This document shows positions 36,524 to 45,243 of a DNA stretch of 64,000 bases, piece by piece (within the stretch, counting starts at the first letter, position 1; every line of letters begins with the position of its first letter). The stretch is taken from NCBI RefSeq assembly GCF_900112585.1, contig NZ_FOLY01000003.1, forward strand, positions 496,001 to 560,000, in the 5' to 3' direction. The position numbers and the translations under genes were made by a program. The DNA is from Kushneria avicenniae (GTDB lineage Bacteria > Pseudomonadota > Gammaproteobacteria > Pseudomonadales > Halomonadaceae). Under the pieces are notes generated by a model. That model was not told the origin of the DNA. It ran no database searches and was given only the letters and a program-made list of their open reading frames with translations.

Positions 36524-37681
36524 ATGGCCAAGATTCTCTGTGTTCTTTATCCCGATCCGGTGACCGGCTATCCACCGCGTTATGCGCGTGACGATATCCC
36601 CGAAATCACGGGCTATCCCAACGGCCAGACAGCGCCTTCTCCGGAGGGAGATCCGGGGTTTTCCCCCGGCGAATTGATCGGCTGCGTCTCCGGTGAGCTG
36701 GGGCTGCGTTCGTGGGCGCAGGCCAACGGTCATGAGCTTATCGTGACCAGTGACAAGGAGGGCGTCGATTCGGTCTTCGAGCGCCATCTGCCGGACGCTG
36801 ATGTCGTGATTTCTCAGCCGTTCTGGCCGGCCTACCTCAGCGCGGAACGCATTGCCCGGGCACCGAAGCTCAAGCTGGCGCTGACGGCCGGTATCGGCTC
36901 GGATCACGTCGATCTCAAGGCGGCGGCCGAGCACGGTATCACGGTGGCCGAGGTGACCTTCTCCAACTCGATCAGTGTGGCCGAGCACGTGGTCATGACC
37001 GCGCTGACGCTGGTCCGCAATTTCGTGCCGTCGCACCAGATTGCCATCAACGGCGGCTGGAACATCGCTGACTGCGTATCACGCAGCTACGACATCGAAG
37101 GGATGCAGTTTGGTACCCTCGGTGCCGGTCGTATCGGCCTTGCGGTCCTGCGTCGCATGAAGCCCTTCGATACACCGCTGCATTACTACGATCCGCACCG
37201 TCTGTCCGAGGATATCGAGTGCGAGCTCGGTCTGACCTATCACGACTCGCCGGAATCGCTGGTGAGCGTCTGCGACATCGTCAACGTTCAGACGCCGCTT
37301 TACCCCTCGACCGAAGGGTTCATCAACGACGCGCTGCTGTCGAAATTCAAGCGTGGCGCCTATCTGGTCAACACCGCGCGCGGCGGGCTTTGCGACCGTG
37401 AGGCAGTGGTCAGGGCGCTGGAGTCCGGGCAGCTGGCAGGTTACGGGGGCGATGTGTGGTACCCGCAGCCCGCGCCGGTGGATCATCCGTGGCGGCGCAT
37501 GCCCAATCATGCGATGACGCCACATATCTCCGGCACCTCGCTGTCGGCCCAGACCCGCTATGCCGCCGGAACGCTGGAAATCCTGCAGAATTTCCTCGCC
37601 GGCAAGTCGCTGCGTGAAGAGTATCTCATCGTCGATGCCGGGAACCTGGCCGGCGCCGGGGCCAATGCCTATCAGCTTTGA
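36524..37681 (+). CDS. NAD-dependent formate dehydrogenase
   Basis: Metal-free cytosolic enzyme oxidising formate to CO2 with NAD+. The 385-residue sequence follows Pseudomonas sp. 101 FDH closely: MAKILCVLYPDPVTGYP start, SQPFWPAYLSAERIA, TAGIGSDHVDLKAA, NSISVAEHVVM, dinucleotide motif GTLGAGRIG, substrate Arg in NTARGGLCDRE and catalytic His in MTPHISGTS. The C-terminus is about 15 residues shorter than the Pseudomonas form. It gives NADH from formate, for detoxification or energy. A hairpin terminator follows. Confidence 0.94.
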   Translation: MAKILCVLYPDPVTGYPPRYARDDIPEITGYPNGQTAPSPEGDPGFSPGELIGCVSGELGLRSWAQANGHELIVTSDKEGVDSVFERHLPDADVVISQPFWPAYLSAERIARAPKLKLALTAGIGSDHVDLKAAAEHGITVAEVTFSNSISVAEHVVMTALTLVRNFVPSHQIAINGGWNIADCVSRSYDIEGMQFGTLGAGRIGLAVLRRMKPFDTPLHYYDPHRLSEDIECELGLTYHDSPESLVSVCDIVNVQTPLYPSTEGFINDALLSKFKRGAYLVNTARGGLCDREAVVRALESGQLAGYGGDVWYPQPAPVDHPWRRMPNHAMTPHISGTSLSAQTRYAAGTLEILQNFLAGKSLREEYLIVDAGNLAGAGANAYQL

Positions 37682-37693
37682 GCCATGATTGTC

Positions 37694-37722
37694 AGGCGAG
37701 CCTCCCCGGTGGCTCGCCTTCA
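37694..37722 (+). terminator. Terminator of formate dehydrogenase gene
   Basis: An AGGCGAGCC/GGCTCGCCT stem with a TCCCCGGT-type loop, followed by a T-rich tail, 12 bases past the fdh stop. Confidence 0.75.
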
Positions 37723-37765
37723 TTTCCTCTTTTCCTCATCTATTTACTGCGTCACTTTTCCCGGG

Positions 37766-38632
37766 CTACCTGACGGCATCCAGCCCGATGTCCAGCTGCG
37801 GCGCGGAGTGGGTGAGCGCACCCATGGCGATCAGGTCCACGCCGGTGTCGGCAATCTCGCGCAGACGCTGGCCATCGACGCCGCCTGAGGCGGTCAGCAG
37901 GCAGCGTCCACGGGTCATCGCGACGGCCCGGCGCAGGTCATCAAGAGACATGTTGTCGAGCAGAATCGCATGAGGCGGCGTCTCGAGCGCTTCTTCGAGC
38001 TGCTCTAGGGTGTCGACTTCCAGTTCGATCATGCGCAGGTGCCCCAGCTGCGCGTGGGCCCGTGCCAGCGCTTCCCGAATGCTGCCGACTGCGGCGATAT
38101 GGTTGTCCTTGATCAGCATGGCGTCATCCAGTCCCAGACGATGATTGACGCCGCCCCCCAGCCGCACGGCGCGCTTTTCCAGTGCGCGCAGGCCGGGTGT
38201 GGTCTTGCGCGTGCAGGCCAGACGCGCGCGGCAGCCTTCGAGCTGATCGACCATGGTGCGGGTGAGTGTGGCGATGCCGGACAGTCGGGTCAGGAAGTTG
38301 AGCGCGGTGCGCTCGGCGGTCAACAGCGCGCGGGTCGGACCTTCGAGGGTGGCGATCGGCTCAAGAGCCTCGAGCCTTTCGCCGTCATGGCGATGGACCT
38401 CAAGGTGAATATCGGTATCGACGTGATGGAGCACGCGGGCCAGCACGTCCATGCCGGCCAGTACGCCGGAGCGGCGGGGGCGCAGCTGCAGGCGGCTGGT
38501 GTGATCGGCATCCATCAGGGCATCGCTGGTGATATCGCCCCCGCGCCCCAGATCTTCCAGCAGCGCGGCGGTCACGATGGGGTCCAGAAGGACGTTCGGC
38601 AGCGGCGCAATGGCATGTGGCCGGTTGGTCAT
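37766..38632 (-). CDS. nadC: Nicotinate-nucleotide diphosphorylase (carboxylating) NadC
   Basis: Converts quinolinate and PRPP to nicotinate mononucleotide in de novo NAD synthesis. The 288-residue product shows EDLGRGGDIT near the N-terminus, RTALNFLTRLSGIAT, CTRKTTPGLRALEK, NHRLGLDDAMLIKDNH and LTASGGVDGQRLRE. The start overlaps the nadA stop by 4 bases, making a nadA-nadC operon; nadB is not in the window. Confidence 0.95.
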   Translation of the reverse strand: MTNRPHAIAPLPNVLLDPIVTAALLEDLGRGGDITSDALMDADHTSRLQLRPRRSGVLAGMDVLARVLHHVDTDIHLEVHRHDGERLEALEPIATLEGPTRALLTAERTALNFLTRLSGIATLTRTMVDQLEGCRARLACTRKTTPGLRALEKRAVRLGGGVNHRLGLDDAMLIKDNHIAAVGSIREALARAHAQLGHLRMIELEVDTLEQLEEALETPPHAILLDNMSLDDLRRAVAMTRGRCLLTASGGVDGQRLREIADTGVDLIAMGALTHSAPQLDIGLDAVR

Positions 38633-39750
38633 GACACCACCTCGACATGAGCCGTGCGGGTCGGTCGGGTGAAGTCGGCCGGCGTGGCGGGGTCCGGCAG
38701 CGCCAGCATTGCCTCGATGGCGCGCCGGGCGCGGGCGGCGATGGCCTCATCGACCGTCACTTCATGCTGGCCAAAGGCGAGTGAAGCCAGAATGCCGTCC
38801 AGCGTAATGCGCTGCATATGCGGGCAGAGGTTGCAGCTGCGGACAAACTCGATCTCCGGGTGGCGGCTGATCAGGTTATCGCTCATCGAGCACTCGGTGA
38901 GCAGCAGCACCTGTTCCGGGTGGTGGTCATCGACCCAGCGCTCCAGCGCGGCCGTAGACCCCGAGAAGTCGGCGGTTTCCAGGACGCCGGCAGGGCACTC
39001 CGGATGCGCCAGCACACGCACACCGGGATGGCGGCGGCGGACGGCGCCCACCTGTGCAGGCGTAAACTGTTCGTGTACCTCGCAGCTGCCCTGCCAGACC
39101 AGAATCGATACATGGGTGCGTGCGGCCACGTTTCGTGCCAGATGTTCATCGGGCAGCATGATGACCTGATCCACGCCCCATTCGTTGGCGATGGCCTCTA
39201 CCACGTTGAGAGCGTTGGAGGAGGTGCAGCAGATATCACATTCGGCCTTCACTTCGGCGCTGGTGTTGACGTAGGTCACGATCGGTATGCCCGGGTGGCG
39301 TGCCTTCAACGCTCGCACCTGCGCGCCACTGATCGAGGAAGCCAGCGAGCAGCCAGCGTGCGTATCAGGGATCAGTACGTGCTTGTCAGGGCAGAGAATC
39401 TTTGATGTTTCGGCCATGAAGTGCACCCCGGCCTGAACGATGGTGCGCGCCCTGCTTTTGGCCGCCTCGCGCGCCAGTGCCAGCGAGTCGCCACGGATAT
39501 CACCGACCAGCGAATAGACCTCCGGCGGCATGTAGTTGTGCGCCAGAATCACGGCATCCTGTTCTCGTTGAAGCCATTTGATGACATCAACGCGGCGGGC
39601 GATTTCCGGCCAGTCACTGGCGCTGACATGATCTTCCACTCGACCATAAAGGGCATCGGTGCGCCGGGCCACTTCGGCGTCATAAGAAGGCAGCAGCGAT
39701 TCAATCGCCGGGTTGGCGGTCACTTTCGGTTGGGCGAGCGTCACGGTCAT
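38629..39750 (-). CDS. nadA: Quinolinate synthase NadA
   Basis: Fe-S enzyme condensing iminoaspartate and dihydroxyacetone phosphate to quinolinate. The 373-residue product has AHNYMPPEVYSLVGDI..DSLALAREA, and cluster-ligand cysteines in AGCSLASS, ECDICCTSSNA and SCNLCPHM. ATG 39750 has AAGGAG upstream. A perfect palindrome lies 19 bases ahead of the start codon, between Shine-Dalgarno and promoter, pointing to repression; an NrtR-like gene lies 2 kb to the right. Confidence 0.96.
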   Translation of the reverse strand: MTVTLAQPKVTANPAIESLLPSYDAEVARRTDALYGRVEDHVSASDWPEIARRVDVIKWLQREQDAVILAHNYMPPEVYSLVGDIRGDSLALAREAAKSRARTIVQAGVHFMAETSKILCPDKHVLIPDTHAGCSLASSISGAQVRALKARHPGIPIVTYVNTSAEVKAECDICCTSSNALNVVEAIANEWGVDQVIMLPDEHLARNVAARTHVSILVWQGSCEVHEQFTPAQVGAVRRRHPGVRVLAHPECPAGVLETADFSGSTAALERWVDDHHPEQVLLLTECSMSDNLISRHPEIEFVRSCNLCPHMQRITLDGILASLAFGQHEVTVDEAIAARARRAIEAMLALPDPATPADFTRPTRTAHVEVVS

Positions 39751-39768
39751 GAGCAGGCTCCTTTGTAT

Positions 39769-39785
39769 ATACTCAATATGAGTAT
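39769..39785. promoter_or_regulatory. Perfect palindrome at the nadAC promoter (candidate NrtR operator)
   Basis: ATACTCA-ATA-TGAGTAT, a perfect 7+3+7 inverted repeat just upstream of the nadA Shine-Dalgarno. AT-rich flanks look promoter-like. The NrtR-type gene nearby makes a NAD-repressor operator the leading reading. Confidence 0.6.
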
Positions 39786-39932
39786 TTAATAGCCTATCGT
39801 TTTCAGCCCTTTTGAACAATGTGAACAAAAGCGGAAAAGGCCTGGCTGAGGCTGATGCTTCCGGCGGCGCGGTTCGCCTTGATCGGGCGCCATGACCTAT
39901 AAAGGAGATCTGACCCCTTTCGGGAGAGCCTC

Positions 39933-40856
39933 ATGCGGTTACCGATACGGCGACGCCATTTTCTTCTCGGGCTGGCAGCCACGGGGGTAGCGGTGCGTTG
40001 GCCCCGGACCCTGGCAGGGCAACACGAGTCACCGATCACCCGGGCCATTCCCTCGACCGGTGAGAGGTTGCCTGTCATCGGTATGGGCACCTGGCGCACC
40101 TTCAACGTCGGCAACGATCCGGTGCTGCTCGATGAGCGCGCCAGGGTTCTCGAGCTTTTTTTTCACAGCGGCGGCAGGCTGGTGGATGCTTCTCCCATGT
40201 ACGGCTCCGCCGAATCGGTGGTGGGAGAGCTGGTCGAGCGACTGGATCGCAGTGATGACCTGTTCGCCGCCACCAAGGTATGGACGCGTGACGAGCGCGA
40301 TACCCGGGCCGCCGTCGCCGAATCCGAGGCGCTGTGGGGCGTGGGGCGCTTTGATCTGATGCAGGTACACAATCTGCTTGGCTGGGAAGGGCATCTGGAA
40401 ACACTTCAGGCAATGAAGGCAGAGGGCCGGCTGCGCTATATCGGTGTGACCACCTCCCACGGTCGGCGACATGAAGAACTCGAGCGGATCATGACGCGGG
40501 AACCGCTGGATTTCGTTCAGCTGACTTACAACATTGCTGATCGCGAGGCGGAAGCGCGACTGCTGCCCCTGGCGCGTGAAAAGGGGATTGCCGTGATCGC
40601 CAACCGGCCGTTTCAGGGCGGACGCCTGTTTGATCGCGTCCGGTCGCAACCCCTGCCGGGGTGGGCCGGGGACGCCGGTGTCTCGGGGTGGGCCGACTTT
40701 TTTCTCAGATTCATCGTGTCACACCCGGCCATGACTTGCGCTATCCCGGCCACCACACAGCTGGCACACATGCGCGAGAACATGGACGCGCTTTACGGCC
40801 AACTGCCCGACGAGACGCAGCGTCAGCGCATGATCAATGACTTTCAGGAGATATGA
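39933..40856 (+). CDS. Aldo/keto reductase with Tat-like signal peptide
   Basis: A 307-residue protein. The N-terminus (MRLPIRRRHFLLGLAATGVAV) has a twin-arginine-like motif and hydrophobic stretch, suggesting export folded to the periplasm. The body is an AKR barrel: GMGTWRTF, DASPMYGSAESVVGE with the Asp/Tyr pair, ATKVW with Lys, and LMQVHNLLGW with His, completing the usual D-Y-K-H tetrad. Substrate unknown. It is followed 3 bases later by a membrane-protein gene. Confidence 0.87.
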   Translation: MRLPIRRRHFLLGLAATGVAVRWPRTLAGQHESPITRAIPSTGERLPVIGMGTWRTFNVGNDPVLLDERARVLELFFHSGGRLVDASPMYGSAESVVGELVERLDRSDDLFAATKVWTRDERDTRAAVAESEALWGVGRFDLMQVHNLLGWEGHLETLQAMKAEGRLRYIGVTTSHGRRHEELERIMTREPLDFVQLTYNIADREAEARLLPLAREKGIAVIANRPFQGGRLFDRVRSQPLPGWAGDAGVSGWADFFLRFIVSHPAMTCAIPATTQLAHMRENMDALYGQLPDETQRQRMINDFQEI

Positions 40857-40859
40857 CGG

Positions 40860-41510
40860 ATGGACTATGCGTTGAACGATTTTCTGATGTTCACGCCCGA
40901 GGTCTATCTGCGCCTTTTCGAACGCACACACCTGGCACTCGAACCGTGGTTTTGGGCCGTGCCCGTCGCTTGGCTGGTCATGGCCCTGCTGCTGTGGCGA
41001 GCGCCGCCCCGAGCCCGGCGACTGGTGCCTGTAGCCATGGCGGCCGGATGGGGACTGACAGCGGCGATTTTCATGCTGCAGTTTTATGCGCCCATCAACT
41101 GGCCGGTGGGCCCTTTTGCCTGGCTCTTTGCGCTGGAGGCCCTGTTGCTTGTGCTGCTGGCCCTTCGTGTGCCACCGGTCGGTATCGGTCCTGTCGTGCT
41201 GATCTGCTGGGTTGCAGTCCTGCTGGCGCTGTCCTTGATGACGGCACTCGAGGCCGGTACCTGGCAGGCGCTGGCGCTGCCCGGTGTGACACCGGACATG
41301 ACGGCGGTTACCACGGCGGTGCTGCTGATGGCGTGGCCCCGCCGCTGGCGATGGGGGCTTCTGATGATTCCACTGCTATGGTGTGGCTTCAGCGTACTGG
41401 TGCTCTGGGCACTAAAGCTCTGGTGGCCGCTGATCGTCCCTGCTGCCGGGGTGTTGATCATATTGATCGCGACGTTCTGGCCGACGTCAGAGTCTCCCGA
41501 TAATGCTTGA
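40860..41510 (+). CDS. Hypothetical polytopic membrane protein
   Basis: A 216-residue, very hydrophobic, Trp/Leu-rich protein with about six membrane segments and short loops. The N-terminus (MDYALNDFLMFTPEVYLRLFERTHLALEP) is the only soluble part. It resembles the DUF6064 group in length and layout, but I cannot confirm this by eye. It starts 3 bases after the aldo/keto reductase stop (AGGAG lies in that gene's end) and is probably cotranscribed. Function unknown. Confidence 0.75.
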   Translation: MDYALNDFLMFTPEVYLRLFERTHLALEPWFWAVPVAWLVMALLLWRAPPRARRLVPVAMAAGWGLTAAIFMLQFYAPINWPVGPFAWLFALEALLLVLLALRVPPVGIGPVVLICWVAVLLALSLMTALEAGTWQALALPGVTPDMTAVTTAVLLMAWPRRWRWGLLMIPLLWCGFSVLVLWALKLWWPLIVPAAGVLIILIATFWPTSESPDNA

Positions 41511-41514
41511 AGCG

Positions 41515-42480
41515 TCAGTATTCACTATGGGTCAGTGGGGTCTGCACGCCCGGCGCCATCTGCTGGCGCCACTGCTCGCGACAAAAGCGAAAGCGCTCGG
41601 CCGGGCGGCCGCCGGTGGTGGTATCCACCGCGCCGGTCGGCACCACCAGACCTGTGCGGTCCAGCGCTCGACGAAAGTTCTGCTTGTGCAGCCGACAGCC
41701 GATGATCGCCTCAATGGTCAGCTGCAGCTGGGAGAGGGTGAAATGCTCGGGCAGCAGATCAAAGATGACCGGGCGATAGCGCAGCTTGCCGCGCAGGCGG
41801 TCCATGGCGGTGGCCAGAATGCGGCGATGATCGGACATCAATGGCTCGCCCGGCAGGGCGGTGACCACTTCGGCCGTCCCGTGACGCTGTGATTCAGGCA
41901 CCAGTCCCGCCTCATACAAGAGCTCAAAACGTTCCAGCACCCGGGTATCGACCCAGCGGGCACCGTCAAGGCCGAAGGCCAGCTGCGCGCGCTGGTGTCG
42001 CCTTTCGCGCTGGGTGTCGTCATCGCTTGCTGTCATCCAGCGTTTCAGCGCCGGGGCGATGATCATGTCGATGATCGCCGGACGGCCGTGGCGATAGTCC
42101 TCCCACGGAAAATGATCGTACCAGCTGGCCCAGACGGCCCGACTGTCGAGCAGGGTCTGCTGGCTGGAGACCAGTCCCAGGTGGCCGATGGAGATATGCC
42201 GGGTGATCTCCTGTGTCTGAAAATCCTCCTCGAGCCGGTCCTGATCGCCAAAGGTGTAGAGCTGCTCGACGTAGTCGAGTGCCAGGCCGGTCTGGCGAGC
42301 CACTCGCTCCCGCAGGCCCAGTTCAAAGGTTCGATGGTGACAGGGATCGAAGTCGCCGGCCGGCAGCATCGGCGCGCGGCAGCGATCATCAGGGCAGGTG
42401 AGCAATACGGTGGGAGTTGCCGACTCCATGGCAATGACGACGGCAGAGAGTTCGATGGCAATGACAGCGCTGTCTGACAT
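41515..42480 (-). CDS. Nudix-like transcriptional regulator, NrtR family
   Basis: A 321-residue protein. The N-terminal Nudix-fold domain has a degenerate Nudix box (PAGDFDPCHHRTFELGLRERVARQTGL, lacking the REXXEE core), so it probably binds rather than cleaves a nucleotide ligand. The C-terminal winged helix (LPEHFTLSQLQLTIEAIIG, NFRRALDR) is the NrtR arrangement. NrtR proteins repress NAD genes and respond to ADP-ribose. Proximity to nadAC and the nadA palindrome supports that role here. The start could be internal (Met18). Confidence 0.83.
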   Translation of the reverse strand: MSDSAVIAIELSAVVIAMESATPTVLLTCPDDRCRAPMLPAGDFDPCHHRTFELGLRERVARQTGLALDYVEQLYTFGDQDRLEEDFQTQEITRHISIGHLGLVSSQQTLLDSRAVWASWYDHFPWEDYRHGRPAIIDMIIAPALKRWMTASDDDTQRERRHQRAQLAFGLDGARWVDTRVLERFELLYEAGLVPESQRHGTAEVVTALPGEPLMSDHRRILATAMDRLRGKLRYRPVIFDLLPEHFTLSQLQLTIEAIIGCRLHKQNFRRALDRTGLVVPTGAVDTTTGGRPAERFRFCREQWRQQMAPGVQTPLTHSEY

Positions 42481-42568
42481 GGTATGACGGCCCGGGGCGT
42501 TTCGTAATCAGCAGGAGATGCGGCTGGGCGTCATTGTGTCACAACATGGTCATCGGTGGCGGATAAAG

Positions 42569-42596
42569 AAAAACCCCTGCCTGGGCAGGGGTTTTC
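42569..42596. terminator. Terminator downstream of yidC
   Basis: AAAACCCCTGCC pairs with GGCAGGGGTTTT around a 2-base loop, just past the yidC stop. The A/T flanks make it functional in either direction. Confidence 0.85.
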
Positions 42597-42616
42597 AGGA
42601 GAGGACGGCGCCCGGT

Positions 42617-44302
42617 CTAGGCCGTCTTTTCCTTCTCATTGCCCTGACGCTCGATGCGTTTGGTAATGAAGTACTGCTGCGCGATCGACAGCAGGTTGTT
42701 GGTGATCCAGTAAACTACCAGGCCTGCCGGGAACCACAGGAAGAAGAAGGTGAAGACGATCGGCAGCATCTTCATGATCTTCGCCTGGGTGGGGTCCGGC
42801 GGTGTCGGGTTGAGCTGCTGCTGCAGGAACATGGTCAGACCCATGATGATCGGCAGGATAAAGTAGGGGTCCTGAGCCGACAGGTCATGAATCCACAGCA
42901 TGAACGGCGCATGGCGCAGCTCGATGGACTCCATCAGCATCCAGTAGAGCGCGATGAACACCGGCATCTGGATCACGATGGGCAGACAGCCCCCCAGAGG
43001 ATTGATCTTCTCCTTCTGGTAGAACTTCATCATCTCCTGCGACATCTTCTGGCGATCGTCGCCGTGCTGCTCCTTGATGCGCTGCATCTCGGGGCCCATC
43101 TTGCGCATCTTGGCCATCGACTTGTAGGCGGTGGCGGAGAGCGGGAAGAGGACGGCCTTGACCAGCACGGTCAGCAGGATGATGGAGAAGCCCCAGTTGC
43201 CGATCAGCGCATGAATATGCGTGAGCAGCCAGAACAGCGGATTGGCGAGGAACCACAGCCAGCCGAAATCGACCGTCAGCTGTAAATGCGGTGCCACGGC
43301 TTCGAGCCGCTCGTGCTCCTTGGGACCCACATAGAGCGTGGCGGAAAGGTCACCATTCTGACCCGGAGCGACGGTCTGGCTGGGGCTGGCAAAGGCCGCC
43401 ACGTTGCGTCCGCGCTGGTCGACATCGGCGTAGTACAGGTTCTGCTGATCCTGATTGGGCGCCCAGGCCGCGGTGAAGTAGTGCTGAATCATCGCGACCC
43501 AGCCACCGCGCACGTCGGTATTGTTGAAGCTGCCGTTCTGGATGTCCTCGAAGCTGACCTTCTGGTAGTGATCATCCGGCGAGGAGAAGGCCGCCCCCAG
43601 ATAGGCGTGCATGCCGACACCGGCACCGCTGGTCGGATCGTCGCTGTTGTCACGCGCCAGCTGGCCGATAAAGCGGGCACTGACGGGCGTCTGCGAGGTG
43701 TTGTCGATCAGGTAGTCGACCTTTATCGCATAGCTGTCGCGCTCGAAGGTGAAGCGCTTGATGATGTCCACGCCATTGACGGTCGCGCTCATGTCGACCT
43801 GAAGCGACTGCTGATCATCGCCCAGCTGATAGCGGGTCTGCTCGGGCGTAAAGGTAATCCGGCCCTGGTGGCCCTCCATCTGCAGTCCGGAACGGGCGAT
43901 ATAGCTGCGTCGCTGATCGTCGGAAAGCAGAATGAAGGGGGCATCGCTGCCAAGGCGCTGCAGATGTTTGGGCAGGGCGGCATAGACAACATCGCCACCG
44001 CGCGGGTCGATGCGAAGATCGAGTGCATCGGTGCGGACGCTGATCAGACGGGTGTTCTGGGCATTGGCGTTATCGTCGCCGCCGGCAGCATTGTCCGACA
44101 TGTCGACGGACGCTGGCGTGCTGGCGGTATCGGGGGCATCAAGTGACTGCTCACCGGGGGCAACGTCACTGTTCTGCTGGGAGAGGGCAGGAGGCGCTTC
44201 ATCCGGTCGGTCGTCGTGCCCGTAATCATTACTCCATTGAATGATCATCAGGTAGGCAAGTACGGCCAGCGGGATGACAAAAAGAAGTCGTTTCAGATCC
44301 AT
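42617..44302 (-). CDS. yidC: Membrane protein insertase YidC
   Basis: Inserts and folds inner-membrane proteins, alone or with Sec. The 561-residue gammaproteobacterial form has an N-terminal helix (RLLFVIPLAVLAYLMIIQW), a large periplasmic beta domain (about residues 60-340) and the five-helix core with the conserved cytoplasmic loop and KINPLGGCLPIVIQMPVF. Only 78 bases separate its start from the rnpA stop, leaving no room for the usual yidD. Confidence 0.97.
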   Translation of the reverse strand: MDLKRLLFVIPLAVLAYLMIIQWSNDYGHDDRPDEAPPALSQQNSDVAPGEQSLDAPDTASTPASVDMSDNAAGGDDNANAQNTRLISVRTDALDLRIDPRGGDVVYAALPKHLQRLGSDAPFILLSDDQRRSYIARSGLQMEGHQGRITFTPEQTRYQLGDDQQSLQVDMSATVNGVDIIKRFTFERDSYAIKVDYLIDNTSQTPVSARFIGQLARDNSDDPTSGAGVGMHAYLGAAFSSPDDHYQKVSFEDIQNGSFNNTDVRGGWVAMIQHYFTAAWAPNQDQQNLYYADVDQRGRNVAAFASPSQTVAPGQNGDLSATLYVGPKEHERLEAVAPHLQLTVDFGWLWFLANPLFWLLTHIHALIGNWGFSIILLTVLVKAVLFPLSATAYKSMAKMRKMGPEMQRIKEQHGDDRQKMSQEMMKFYQKEKINPLGGCLPIVIQMPVFIALYWMLMESIELRHAPFMLWIHDLSAQDPYFILPIIMGLTMFLQQQLNPTPPDPTQAKIMKMLPIVFTFFFLWFPAGLVVYWITNNLLSIAQQYFITKRIERQGNEKEKTA

Positions 44303-44380
44303 TGGGATTGCCCGGTGGGAAAATGTCGACGCGGCGCAAGAAAACGACGGGTCGCACTCGACGGTTCGTCGCGCCTCGTA

Positions 44381-44758
44381 TTATTGCTGATGCTCCAGCT
44401 GACGTTTGACGTCCTTTTCAAGGCGTCGCCACATACCGTGAAGCTGTCTGGCCAGTGTTTCCGAGTCGATCTCGTGGACGCCCTTGCGCGACAGCACAAC
44501 GATATCCACCGCCGGCAACCACTGCTGGCGCAGTCGCACCGATTCTCGAGTCAAGCGTTTGAGACGGTTGCGATCCACGGCTCGGCGCACGTTCTTCTTG
44601 CTGAACACCAGTCCCACACGAACGTGACCGAGATCGTTGGGGGTGGCGAGTGCCAGAAGTCCCTTGCCGTGAATCCTGAAACTGGCATGTTCAAAAACAT
44701 GACGGTATTCCCCTGCGGTCAGGATTCTGAGACCGCGGGGAAATCCCTGATTGGTCAT
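44381..44758 (-). CDS. rnpA: Ribonuclease P protein component
   Basis: Protein subunit of RNase P, which trims tRNA 5' leaders with the RNA subunit. The 125-residue basic protein has the signature region FSKKNVRRAVDRNRLKRLTRESVR (RNR motif) mid-protein and FRIHGKGLLALATPN before it. Good Shine-Dalgarno AAGGAT. It lies 20 bases after rpmH, the conserved rpmH-rnpA pair. Confidence 0.96.
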   Translation of the reverse strand: MTNQGFPRGLRILTAGEYRHVFEHASFRIHGKGLLALATPNDLGHVRVGLVFSKKNVRRAVDRNRLKRLTRESVRLRQQWLPAVDIVVLSRKGVHEIDSETLARQLHGMWRRLEKDVKRQLEHQQ

Positions 44759-44778
44759 GAGCTGATCCTTGAAGGGGA

Positions 44779-44913
44779 TCAGGCGCTCAGGCGCTTGCGG
44801 CCCTTGGCGCGACGACGCGAGATGACCTGACGGCCGTTTTTGGTGGCCATGCGGGCGCGGAAGCCATGGTTACGCTTGCGCTTGAGCACGCTGGGCTGAA
44901 AAGTACGTTTCAT
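44779..44913 (-). CDS. rpmH: 50S ribosomal protein L34
   Basis: A 44-residue ribosomal protein, [18 protein letters not shown] start and [12 protein letters not shown] end, diagnostic of L34. I chose the ATG at 44913; longer in-frame starts reach into the DnaA-box region and are rejected. First gene of rpmH-rnpA-yidC and divergent from dnaA. Confidence 0.97.
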   Translation of the reverse strand: MKRTFQPSVLKRKRNHGFRARMATKNGRQVISRRRAKGRKRLSA

Positions 44914-45243
44914 GATGGTGATTCCCGAATTGAGACTTGAGTGACCGGTGACACCGATGCCCTCAAAATCGAGGCGCACGGGGGTCAAGAGCCGGGATTC
45001 TAGAGAATTCAACGATCACGTGCAATTTTTATCCACGCACAAAAATGATCCGGCTGTGTATAACTTTGTGCACAAGCTCAGGGCTCTTCTTCCAGGAGGG
45101 CGGTAGCGGCATCAGGGAAGGCCCAAACAGCGAGGATAAGGTTATCCACAACCCTTTTCGCCACCCAATCCGGTGTGGATAACCCCGGCGTCGAGCGTTA
45201 CACTACCGCCCCATTTGCACGACTCACCATCAAGAGGTCGCGT
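44914..45243. promoter_or_regulatory. DnaA-box cluster between rpmH and dnaA (dnaA autoregulation, alternative oriC)
   Basis: 330 non-coding bases with five DnaA boxes: TTATCCACG at 45029, TGTGTATAA at 45055, TGTGCACAA at 45067, TTATCCACA at 45142 and TGTGGATAA at 45174. In Pseudomonas the functional origin lies in this gap; in E. coli the boxes only autoregulate dnaA. No strongly AT-rich stretch like that upstream of mnmG was seen here. Confidence 0.7.
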
